Shown here: positions 20,901 to 32,230 of the stretch, in pieces
Layout of the letters: each line of letters begins with the position of its first letter
Position numbering within the stretch: position 1 is the stretch's first letter
NCBI RefSeq assembly: GCF_028389875.1
Contig: NC_084674.1
Coordinates: forward strand, 7,411,501-7,475,500
From: Rhea pennata
Lineage: Eukaryota > Chordata > Aves > Rheiformes > Rheidae
Length of the DNA stretch: 64,000 nt
Reading direction: 5' to 3'
Position numbers and translations under genes: made by a program
Notes under the pieces: generated by a model
Seen by the model: the letters and a program-made list of their open reading frames with translations, nothing else
Told to the model about the DNA's origin: nothing
The model's database searches: none

Positions 20901-23900
20901 GAAAGATTTATCGCATCCAAACATACATCCCTAACCACTCTGGCTTCTCTGAAAAGTTGACAAAAAGAAAAAGACACCCTTTGGAGCACAGTCTGTGCCC
21001 AGATGGATGGACTGACTCACTCTTGGAGAAGGCTCCTTCTTTCCCTTGTCCTAGAAGGACCCAGGGGTGACTTGGTCTCTGTGGGTTGGCATAAAGACAG
21101 ATTCGTACGTAGGGAGAAAGCTCTTAGCTTGCTAACACTTCTAGTGGAGTGACAGACTCCTCTAATGGGAACACAGAGCTTCACACTGTATTTAAAAATC
21201 CATTACCCACCTCTCAAGAAGTTACATGGACGCTATATTCACAAGTCAACTGAGCAGCCTAAATTTTCCTAAGAGCAGAGTGTTAAACAGAAAATCCGTC
21301 TGCTGCGCATATTTCCCCAGTGAGCGGTTCTTGGTGGAAGTGATAGTGATAGACACCTGCTAAACTGAGGCCAAGCAAAGAGAACAACTCCCCTTTACTG
21401 GGCAGTAACAGCAAAAATTCTTGCAGATTTGGGTATTCTCCTAGTTTCCTATTGGCATTTTCTACCCTTTTTTGCTGTCACATTTGAATAAAAAGTTGAG
21501 AAACATCTGAACAAAGTGAGACACAAAGTGAACACTTGAGAACCATGTATTAACCCTAAGTCCAAGCAGTAAGGTGGCTGCCTGCACAGCTCGCTGTTGC
21601 TATAGCAAAATATGTCACTGGTTCTTTCAAACACTCCTCAAATGAGATCCTACGAAGGGAGTAAAGCAAGCTCCTTTTCAGTCACTGCATCTTTTTTTCC
21701 TCATCACTTTAGCTTTTTCTCACTCATTCTAAAAGGCCCAGGGAACACTTCTGACCAGGTATTACAAGGGTTTCTCCTGATTCTGACTTTCCATATAGTT
21801 TGACCCCAGCATCCCTTCCAAAACATTGGCCCTATTCTGTAAGTCAAGCCTGTTTCAAGAGATACAAACTTGTATTGGCTATTAAAATGTATTTGTTTGA
21901 ATCAGCTCACCTCAGGTAAACAAAAAAAGAAAATCCAGATGATTTGTATTATTGCCTGTCTTTATTACTGTTTTTTGTAGAATCTGAAGGTTCCCCAGGA
22001 CAGATTTAGCACTAAATGCCAAATTAAAGCTGAAACACTAAGTAGCATCAGGTCTAATCCTACCCTACTAAACCTCACAACATCCTCTCACAGCAGGAAA
22101 TTTCCAAATTCACAGATGGTCTTTCTCAGAACTCTTCATTCAATCAATTCTTATTTGAACTTGTATTTTATTGAAATTATGTTAAGTTTCAAGGAGAATT
22201 TTATCCTGGTCCTTTATGACTGCAAGAGTAACTCTTGATAATGACAGAGCTAAGCCATCCCGAAAGAAGCTCTCCAGATTTGAGCAAAAGTACCAAGAGA
22301 AAAAGCACTTCTCCTCCAGTGATTTTAGCAATTTAGATTTAGAAGCATGGTCCAAGAAGGCACTGAAGGGAAATCTTGAAAACTACTCCAAAATTTATTC
22401 AGAGCTGTAGAGTTAAAGAGGCTTTTTAGACACAGCATGTAATCCTGTCAGAGTTAATTAAATCAACACAAAAAGTGATGGGAAACCTTCTCCGTTAATG
22501 TGCAAAAAGCTCTTGTTAGTGCTTTATTATTCACTAGGCTTGCACCTCTATTCTCTGCCTGTGACTCTGTCACCACAGAGCATAAATTATTAATGCTAAA
22601 CCACGCGTTCTGGGAGAAAGAGGGTGTCTTTAGTAGAGACAACTTTCAATTGTGCTAAGTTGACACTCAGGTTCTTTGACAAGCAGCAGCTGCCCTGCTA
22701 GTTTAGGGCAATGTTTTGCTCTCCCAACAATAGTTAACAGTTAATGGCAGAATTTCCTTGCCATGGACCCAGCTCCATGGAAGACATATTAAACATCCCA
22801 TTGCACCTCTCCCGGGACAATCTGCCCCGGTACCATTCAGGGGCAGAACGGGCTGTCTAGGTCGGCCAAGCCCAAAAAAGACTCGAGTACCAGGCATAGA
22901 CAAAAACACTTCTGGTCTGTCTGCAGCACAGGGACATGTCTGCAGCACTTGCTTCATGCCTGTCAAAACCTCTGCCCAAATCCAGGCTGGTACCCAATCA
23001 GCTCAGATGCAAGGTTGGTTCGAACACAACTTTAGACTTAAAATACAATATAGATCTACCTTGAGCTCCTCTCCAACCGCCTGCTCAGATACTTCCTTCT
23101 CTCCTAGACCGTTACAAACATCTCCACTAGTTAAGACACCAGAGATGATCATAACACCAGACAAGGCCTCCAGGGATTAAATTATTAACAGATGACACAG
23201 AGAGGATTCCAAATCTCTAACTGATATTTATGCTCATGTCTATTACATTTCTATAAAAAACTTGCGGATTGCATACATATATTTTATACATCTGCACACA
23301 ACAAGGAAGAGTCAAACCTCTCCTAGCATTTTGGCTTAAGTCGCTGCCATTTCACAGGCATCTGGGATGGAATTCAATATATTGTTGCTCTTTGTTCCAT
23401 CTTTGCCAAATAATCCATTATTTCGCTGGGAGCTAACAAGTACATACAGACACAAACATATATGTGTGTGTGCGCTATACAGGGAAGCCAAACAAGACTT
23501 TTCTTTGTTTGTTTCAGCTTATAGCCCTGCTCCTCAGGATCTGTAACATATTTTTAGTAAGTATTGAACTCAAGCAAAGAACACGAGAGAAGAATGTGTC
23601 TGTATGATTTCTCCATCCCACTGCTACCATGGTGGCATTTGATAGTATCTCTGCGTCTAAAGGTTGTTTTCTGAATAATCTCCTTTTCCATGCAAGGTTT
23701 ATAATATGGTGAATTTAAATCATTCTGATGCACATGCACATTTTATTTGAGGGGTACTAGGGGTTTTGGGGTGGGGAGAGATTTGATTTGGTTTTTTTCC
23801 CCTTGTTTGAAGCTGTAAATAGGTAGGTAGTGTTCTTTAACTGTGGGTTCCATCTTCAGAAGGTAAGAAATTATTTTTCCACCTCCTCCACTCAGCAAAG

Positions 23901-24589
23901 GGGCTGAATATTTTCAGTGTAACAGAACGGATGCAGTGCCTGATTAGGTCAATGCTGGGCCTGCCTATCACCTATCTACAGAGGAAGGGAATGGAGATAG
24001 AAGAGTAAGGTTCTGATTCAAAAAAATTTTAATCTTGAGAGTTTTGAAGCAAGCTCTCAGAGGACAAATGATGGAAGAAGTTAAAAATATGGTTGCTGGA
24101 AAGGGAAGAATGAGGAAGGAAAGAACAAAGAAGAAAAAGCAGGGTGGAAGAAATGAAACTAGAGGCATAAGGCACTACAGTAGAATATATCATCACCAAT
24201 TATAACACGACCTACCAAGACTCCAGTTCTCCAAAGATTTCTACTTTGCAAATAGTTCCTCTGAAGTCATTTAGGCTGAACTGTCTCATCTATCATCACC
24301 ACAAACCTGGAAGTCTCTGTGCTGATTCAGAACCTGGTGTCTCCCCATGCACAAAGTGTTAGGTCTCCCAAGTGTGTGCCAAAGCATAGCGAACCGTTCA
24401 TGCGTGACTGTGTCTCTGGAAGCTCCTTCTGCAATATTTCTACTAGAGAGTGAGCAGACACGAGCAAACATCCATCAAACAGCAGCAAGTCCAAGCATAA
24501 CTGGCCAGAAACAATATGTACAGAGAAGGAAATGGAGACATTGCACTAGATTTCCAATTGAGACACTGAATTGGACTTCAGGAAATTAC

Positions 24590-24700
24590 TCCTCAAGGCC
24601 TTGGGTAAATCAGATAACCTTTCCAGCTCTCTGAACATGCCTGAACACAGGTTTTGTATCAATATGACTGTAAAAAGATCAGAGTTAAATTAACGATCCC
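24590..24700 (+). repeat. MIR-like SINE fragment
   Basis: The sequence CTCAAGGCCTTGGGTAAATC, then ATAACCTTTCCAGCTCTCTG, and later ATATGACTGTAAAAAGATC follows the order of the MIR core and 3' part. Old and degraded. Confidence 0.5.
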
Positions 24701-25430
24701 CATCACACCTGCAGATGTACAGAGTCCATTTGAAAGCATTTTTAGTCTGCCAGTTTGTTTTGTTTCAAAACAGAAAGGACACCCTGCTTCAATACAAGCA
24801 CTCTGATTTTGTTTGCACCGATCAAGGCAGTATAAAATCCCAAAGTAGACCAGATCTTAGGCAGAATAAAAGTCCCTCCCCATTACATAAACTTGGAAAT
24901 TGGGCTGGATGAGACTACAAAAAAATCACATAATATATCCTCTCTACCCCAAATTCGAATGAATTCTACCTAAACTAGTCCATCACAGCTTGTGTGCCTG
25001 CTTTACTAAACTGCGCACAATTAAAGCAATGAATCCTCTCTCAGCATGTGTACACACAGTGCCTATCAAAATGAAGTCTCAATAGTTTAATCTCTGCTGG
25101 AATTCTGCTGCTATTAATACTTCAATTCCCCTACCAGAGCTTATTTTAAAAAATTACATACAAAGTAATGGCTCTGATTTTCTAAGTCATCAAAGAACAA
25201 GCTTTGCTTTTGATAATCTCTATTTCAAGAAATGCTATAATTTCTTTTTTAACAGGATTTATTTTTTCCACATATTCTGTTACTGATTTGGAATCTTAAA
25301 AAGTATTTTAGCTCCTTGGGGAAAAGCTCTGGCTATCCATCTGCGAAGTACTAATCTGCTTTTCCTATTAAGACAGTTGAGTCTCTCCTCACTCTAACTT
25401 GTCAGCTATACTGATGAGTCATTAAATGAG

Positions 25431-25510
25431 TTTTTTTTTTTTGGGGGGTGGGGGGTAGATCTTTCTTTTTTTTTTTTTTTTTTTTTTTTATTTTTATTTT
25501 TATTTTTTTT
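25431..25510. repeat. T-rich / G-rich low-complexity tract
   Basis: T12, then G6-T-G6, then a run of 24 T (25,466-25,489) followed by ATTTTT units. Confidence 0.95.
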
Positions 25511-26195
25511 GAAACAGCTACAGTAAGCTAAAGTCAAGAAAGAAGCCTCCTGAAGAATTCAATTAACTTCTGGCTTGTTTGGTAATAAATAGTGCAGTGT
25601 TGTATTCTGCCACTCTTTATTCTTGCTCTAGTGTCTGGAGATTGCCCAGATGTTTTGTCCTCAGGTTCTTTCTTTCTTTTTTTTTTTTCTTTCCTGCAGA
25701 AGGCTTTTGCCTTGGGGCTGGTGCAGTGCTAGCCTCTGCTCTCCTGACTCTAGTTAATCTACACGGCTGTCAGAGCCGTCACATGAACGGTGAATCACGG
25801 CCTCTCACTGCAATCACTTCAGCCCCTGGGGACCTGCTCAGAGCAGACAGCTGCACAAACCCGCACCCAGGCAAAGTTTCCCCTGGATGAGCATTTCACA
25901 AATCAACTTTGAAATAATCGCAAAGCCTGACTGACAGGCCCCTGGCTTTTAAATAACAGAAATTTGTCAAAAACAAATTGGTTGTCTTTCAAACAGACAC
26001 CCTGTTTGAGTCTGTCTTTTTTTCTCCCCTTCTCTTTCCTTTGCTGATTTTCCTTCTTCCAAACAACAACTGGATTCATTTTCTTCTAAACAAACTTGAG
26101 TTACAAAAGAATGTTGTTCTGCTATACTTAATAGATTTGCACATTTTTCCCTTTCTTCTTTAGTCTTTCCCAGTATAACATATAATCCTTTGCAC

Positions 26196-26265
26196 CTGCA
26201 AAAGCTCCACAGACTGCTGACTGCCAAGAATCCACCACGTGACCCTGCTTCCATGACCAGAGATC
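26196..26265 (-). CDS. SLC25A26: SLC25A26 internal exon, 70 bp
   Basis: On the minus strand it encodes [20 protein letters not shown] then AFAG, the cytosolic loop and start of transmembrane helix 5 of the SAM carrier. It differs from human at only a few positions ([20 protein letters not shown]). The acceptor AACACAG follows a good pyrimidine tract. The donor is GCAG/GTGCAA, a weak 5' splice site. It starts in phase 0 and ends one base into the glycine codon that the 65-bp exon completes. Confidence 0.96.
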
Positions 26266-28479
26266 CTGTGTTTAAAGAGAAAGGAAAATAAAAAGTTATT
26301 AAATGTTTGAATCTATCTGATCCCCATGTGAGTTAACTCTGAGGATGGGAACTTAAGTGAAAAGCTATTTTTGTGGCATTTTTCAGTGATGTAATAAGTG
26401 ATTTTTCCCAGGAAACTTGTGTACTCAAACAAGCAGATGGAGTGAGAAAGATGTCTGGAACTGAGGAGGGCTTGAAGTAAATTGCTTTCAGGGATTTCAT
26501 ATGTATGTATTTAAGCCTGTGGCCATGCAACTTAGCAAATACTTTGTGAGTTTATTTTCTTTTTGGCAGATAAAACAGTGCAAAGCAGACCATTGTGGGG
26601 GCGAGAGGGGTCACGCACTATCCAGTACCAGTTCAGCCCAGTTGCACCAAATGCCCCCATCCAACAAATGGTCCCTGGCTCCATGGGGTAAGAATCCCAT
26701 TTGCCCCCCTCTACACTTTGTAAACCAGCCCCTTCTGCTTCCTGCCTCCCCCAAACCCCATCGTTAATAACTCACTCTTATCACTCCCATTCTATTGCAA
26801 GGCAGGTGTGTCTCTGTTTTCCACTTGGCGTCATTAGGGACCACACACCCTTCTTCCCTCCACCGCTCCCACACACCATGCTCCAATCCATTTAATTCAT
26901 AACGTCATTTAAACATGCACATTTAAAACCACTAACACCAATGGTGCCTTCTAAAAACAAGTATTAAGGATCAAGTCAAACATAGTCTGATGAGTCAGAT
27001 TGGTATCAGCAACGAAGGCCAAGGCATGCTGGGGTGGTGTTTTATTATTACGCCAGCTACGGTCACCTTGTTCCCTCCTCCTCCAGGCACACTTCATCTC
27101 CCCCTTTTCCATCTCCTCAAATGCCTAACAGTGGAAGTTCTCTGGAGCAGGGATTTCCATTTTGTTATGTTAAGAGCAGCGCTTAGTGGAAAGGCATGAG
27201 ATCTTTGGCCCTTCTGAGCCCCACCGCAGAGAAATCAATAATTCTATTTTATAGCTGTGGCACTATCTCACTTTTTTTTAAAAAAAGCCGTATTATTTCT
27301 ATGCTATAAAATATTCTTGAAAGCAACCTGATAGCCACGCTAGGCTGAGTTCTTGCTCTCAGCCTCCCAACCTGCAATATGACCACAGTCCACTGGGGCA
27401 ATAGGATCCTTGCTTCCCTTTTTTGCTGACTCTTCATTTAATGCGCTGTCCTTGTGACTCACATGTTCCAACTTGGCTGCTGCTTATACTTTAGTTGAAT
27501 GTTTTAAAAATCAAACTGTTCAAAAAACAATGGCCAGCCACAATGATGTTTGGTATCTTGCCACAGTTAAATAGCTGCAGCTCTGCTTTACGAAAGCACT
27601 AAAGGGCTTTCAGTGTCTTTAATGCTAGTCATTCTTTTTCCTGGTGTTTTCAGTACGCGTTTCTATTCCACTGTCACCCACAGTAAAAACTGATTTTCAT
27701 CCCATGAATAAATAAATAAGGAATCATAATTCTTCAAACCATTAAGTAGCTTTTCTGGAATAACTTATACTCTTTGGACATTCTGTTTTCTTGCAAGCTG
27801 GTCCTGCTGTAGGACATGCACATCCCATAAGACAAAGAGTGCTATTTTCCAAAATATCTAAGTATTGTCAAGTGCATAAATCCCATTTTCAAAACCTGCT
27901 CTCCTAAAACCTCAGGTGCTCAAAAAAACTCAAACTGAAAATCAAGATTTAGAAATTTAAGTGCTTGGGTCACTTGACAGAAACAGAGAAACTGTGTTTT
28001 TTAATTAAACATTCCCCGAGTATGTATATATCTACAGCTAGACCCTGGAATTCAAAACAGTTACTTTTGTTATGCAAAAACCACTACAGAAGATGTGCTG
28101 GAGGACTAACAGGAAAGCTAGAACATTAATGTAGACTTCTATGGCTTTGCTGGAAGGCCAGTCTGGTCTTAGTCAGGAGAGGATTTATGTTAATGGCCTT
28201 GCCCAAAAAAGCAGCAAAAGGTCATTGCTATTTTCCTATTTGTTGGCATGCAGCTCTGAAATCTAGTTTCTGATAGAACCTGTACAGAACTGTCCTAGGA
28301 AATCAAAGAGTACAGAACTTGCCAAGCAAGGCACACTGATGAATTCTCCATCTGTTCAGCTTCCAAATTGACAACAGGTAATTGCAAGAGTCATGCAATA
28401 TGGAAAATTTTTTAGAAGGGTGGAGTTAGGAACAGTTCAATTAAATTAGGCAAAAGGAGAATTGAGGCTGGAGAACAGG

Positions 28480-28682
28480 AAGAAAATTCCCCAACAGTGA
28501 GGTCTATTGAACTGTGGAGCCAGTCTCCCCAGGGAAGAGAGGAAAGCCCTCTCCTTTAAGTCATTTAAAAATAGACTCTAGAAGGCACTCAAAGATCCTT
28601 CTGTAGGGAATCATCTTGCATTGGCAAGGGCTGGCTGAGATGACCTCATACATTTCTTTCCATCTCTGATTTCAGTGATTCA
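28480..28682 (+). mobile_element. Degenerate CR1-like LINE 3' fragment
   Basis: AACTGTGGAGCCAGTCTCCC, the AAATAGACT block, GAGATGACCTCATACATTTC and TTCCATCTCTGATTTCAGTG follow the order of the CR1 3' UTR, where an ATGACCTC...TTCCA...ATTCT motif ends the element. It is strongly diverged, so an old insertion. Confidence 0.6.
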
Positions 28683-29204
28683 CTCAGAGTTCCAGACCTG
28701 AACATACAAAGTAGAGAAGTGGGGAATGAGTGCAGCAGCCCTGAAGGAGGGGAAACCAAAAGGAACGAGTGTCACAGGGCCAAGAGGACAAGCAAGTTCC
28801 TGGCCCACATTCTTCCTAACCACACTCACGCTGCAGGCCAAACTGATGTGTTGAAGGTCACACATGTTTTCTCTTCTAGCCCAGGGACCCACTAATTGAC
28901 GAGGCTTTACAGCAAGATGGGCTTGTCAGGTCTTTAAAAACATTTCACTTTGTGCTACACCTAGTACAATAAAGAGCAAAGCATAGAAGCTCTTAGACGC
29001 TTGAAAAAACAGGCAAAAACTACAGCCTTATTCCTGAAAAGAAATACATGCAATTATCACGCATCTTCAAAATACTGACTTCTGCTCAAGAACTGCTTGT
29101 TATCTGCAGCGACATTGTGCCTCGGTTACAGCTCCACTACCCTAGATGCTGTACCAGCTCAGAGGAGCTCTCCCTCAATCCGCCCTGCCACTGAGCCCAG
29201 CCAG

Positions 29205-29290
29205 AGCTGGGAGATACACAGCGATGTGCCTGAGGCCACGCGGCAGATTAGTGTCAGAGGCAGGATTAAAGCCCATGTTTCATGACCCCC
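29205..29290 (-). repeat. MIR-like SINE fragment, antisense
   Basis: The plus strand reads GGAGATACACAGCG, GTGCCTGAGGCCACGCGGCA, GATTAGTGTCAGAGGCAGGA and TTAAAGCCCATG, the reverse complement order of a MIR. It runs directly into the C19 tract. Confidence 0.55.
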
Positions 29291-29304
29291 CCCCCCCCCC
29301 CCTT
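29286..29304. repeat. C19 homopolymer
   Basis: Nineteen consecutive C followed by TTTCAG. The exact length is uncertain, as with any long C run. Confidence 0.9.
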
Positions 29305-31020
29305 TCAGAGCCCCAGAGCTGGTTAAGCACACGCAGAGGTGCCTGCAAACAGCCTGCATAAGCACTGTAATTACACTGCTTTTTCTACATGTGTCATTTT
29401 AGCATGATAGTATAAACAGGGAATTATTAGCAACATAATTGCCACAATTTGATCAGCCTGGTTCTCCCCCTCCCCACAAATAGTTCCCACCTGATTACAC
29501 TAGGCTTATCCTACAGAAGGCAGCATGAGATAATGAGACTTTTCTGGGCAATACCCATTCCCACTAGTATTCACAGCCTAGAAAAAGCAAAACGACAGCG
29601 AGCACATTACATGAAAGCAGGCCGCCATGCCAAGCCTGTGTCATGTGTATTCTATTAAGCTGAAGGCTGAATAGAAGACTTTGTTTCCCACTTCAAAGGA
29701 CCCCATCCCAATCTCTCGCTCTTCCCTTATGAATAACAAATTGGAAATAAATCTTCTGGCTGAAGCGCATGGAAACTTGTACAGTTGGGGCCCTCTGCAG
29801 CTTCCCAGCTCAATCACATGCTAATTTTTTTTGTAAACACTCCTATGTGATATATATGTAAAACTCGCTGTGCATTGCTGTACCGTGTAAAGCAATACAG
29901 CAAGTGTGTCCCCAAGGGGTCGAACACAGTGGGAAGCCTGAACGCAGATTTCCAAGTATTTATAGGGACAATGTTTGCAGAGAAGAGTTCAAGTTTACAT
30001 TTAAGTAGTGAAAGAAAAGTAAAGCTTTTCTTTCTCCTGATCCCACCTCATTCCATCCCATAGGCCACTCCTCTATTTCTCATCATGATCATTATTTAGC
30101 TGCTTTAATAGAAGAATATAAGAGCACCTGGACACCACACTTTACTTAGCAGAAGGCACTTTGGAACAGTATTAGGATATATCAAAGGCCTTTCAATCGC
30201 TAAGAAACAAACAAAAAAAGAAAAGATCATCTCTTTGAAATATAGGAGGGATTTTATGGTGCCTACAGGAGAATGGCACTGACAAGGCTCCACATATGTT
30301 GAAGACAGCTGGCCTCAAGCTGGCCAATAATTTTTTACTAGTTCACATAACTTGTTACCTATGTGCTTGCCATCTTTACTTTACATTTGTGGCAAGCGTT
30401 TGGGGAAGAGATCATCTTTCGGCTTTGTGCTTGCAGCATAGCGGAGTCTTGGTTTGTATGTTCAGGACCCTCAGGCTACAGAGACACTAGGAAAGTGCAA
30501 CACTCACATCCCTCGCTCACACCTGATGACCAAGCCAATACATCTCAAAAGCTGCAAGAAGCACAGGAGAGAACAAGACGCGTCTAAGGCAGATGCCTTA
30601 TCATTCTTCAGTCATTAAGAGGCAAGCAGGGCTCATGGTATACTCTAAACTTCATGTCTGCAGCTGAGTAAATATTACAATTCACTCCAATGATAAGCAT
30701 CTGTAGTACTTCTATGCACCCCTCTGTTCTAGGCAGTGTTCAACTTCATGATAACACAAGAGTGGAAAAAATTCTCTGAATTAATCATATTGATTTGTGT
30801 GTATGCATAATCCTGCAGACTGAAGAAAGAAAAGTATTCTTCATGCTTGCCTTTGCTACTAGGTATTTTACTTGCAACATGGCATTTTGCATGGCTGGTC
30901 CTTACAGATGCATGGCACATTAGCTACAGGAGAAGCAAGGAATTCATAAGCAGATTGCAATTTCTACACATAAAATGGAAAAGCAATGAGCTAAATGTCC
31001 TCCTCAGTGAATTTTTATGT

Positions 31021-31053
31021 GCATATGTGCAGCATATGTGCAGTACATGTGTA
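31021..31053. repeat. Short 11-bp tandem repeat
   Basis: GCATATGTGCA occurs twice in direct succession and is followed by a diverged third unit, GTACATGTGTA. Confidence 0.7.
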
Positions 31054-31759
31054 TATTATCTTGCAAGAAACATGCAAGCCCTAACATGGGAAAAATTCAG
31101 TGATCTAAGTTCACTGTTGACATAAACGTTGAGACTGCTATCACACTAATGGAGTTATGCTCACTTATGCCAGCAGTGAATTTGGCCCTAGAACTTAAAC
31201 CCACCCAAATCCCAGATAAATTGAGAGAAAGAGAGAAAAGGTTGGCCTACATGCAACAGCGTATTTTTCATTTTAAAAGCATTTCATTCCCTTTTTCTCC
31301 CCATATAATACTGCATTGATGTCTGTGACCCATTTGAATGTAAATCAAAATGGATGTGCTAAAAGCCTGGTTAAAAAAAAAAACTGTCTTCAAATCAGCG
31401 CTGCCATGGCAAGGCAGAGAATAATATACCAGACACTCTCAGCTTCCACAGTGTGAAGCTATGTGTCTGTGAAGGAAAAAGCAATTTAAAAAAATTACTT
31501 CACAGTTAGAACAACTTTCTCTGAGCAGGTGCACTGCTATTACCTGCTAATAAATATGAGCTCCATGTTGACTTGTGTGAATACACTACATGGAAGAATT
31601 ATATCAGTCTTTGAAGACTCTTCAGCAAGAAGAAAGCATATGAGTCAAATGGTGAGTCCTTTTAAACTGATTACATCTATATTCTACCAAAAACATCTCC
31701 AGACATCACTGGCAGGCTCAGTGACTTCCAGAGAACTGCTCACGGTCGAAGCATGATCA

Positions 31760-32230
31760 AGAGCATCACAATCCGGCCCTGTATCCATAAACCGCGCGAG
31801 TCTGTTTTACTTCTGCTGCTTCAAACAGCGCATTGACGATCCAAGACCATCTGACTTTTTCAGACGTGTCTGCAGCGCTCTAAGTAATGATCGCATTTGT
31901 TTCTTGCTCTTCGGTGCAGATGGCGGAGCGCGTTCCTTCGACTGTGCTTAAAGGCCATGTGAATGACAGTTATTGTGACACTAATAAAGCGAGGGCTGTT
32001 TGCTGAACAGCTGTTGGCTACATTGTTCTTTTGTGCGAAAAATGCAGCCGTTATGCTAAAGGAATGCGCGCTCCGCACGGGCTGCAAGTTACATCACGCC
32101 TTGAAACGCCGCAGCGCAAATCTGTTTTCGTGATACAGCACCTAAGCAAATGGCAGACGCGTTAGCATTATTTAACCATTAGGACTTAATCCTTAAATCA
32201 GCCTGATCGGTACTCAAAGAGGGAGCGAGG
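31760..32230. promoter_or_regulatory. Candidate conserved regulatory block with retained CpG
   Basis: About 470 bases deep in an intron keep roughly 26 CpG although GC content is moderate and the flanks are CpG-poor. Motifs include an E-box (CAGCTG), a TALE-type TGACAG, TAATCC and several TAAT cores. There is no open frame with family resemblance. The pattern fits an enhancer or other constrained element, but conservation was not tested. Confidence 0.35.

Larger units (their letters stand above)
17911..26195 (-). other. SLC25A26: SLC25A26 intron, 8.3 kb
   Basis: It holds a MIR-like fragment (24,590-24,700), a T/G-rich tract (25,431-25,510), an AT-rich homeodomain/RUNX-motif segment near 22,490-22,640, and a moderately GC-rich segment at about 25,690-25,940. 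The numerous 60-100 codon open frames show no splice support or family resemblance. Confidence 0.85.
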
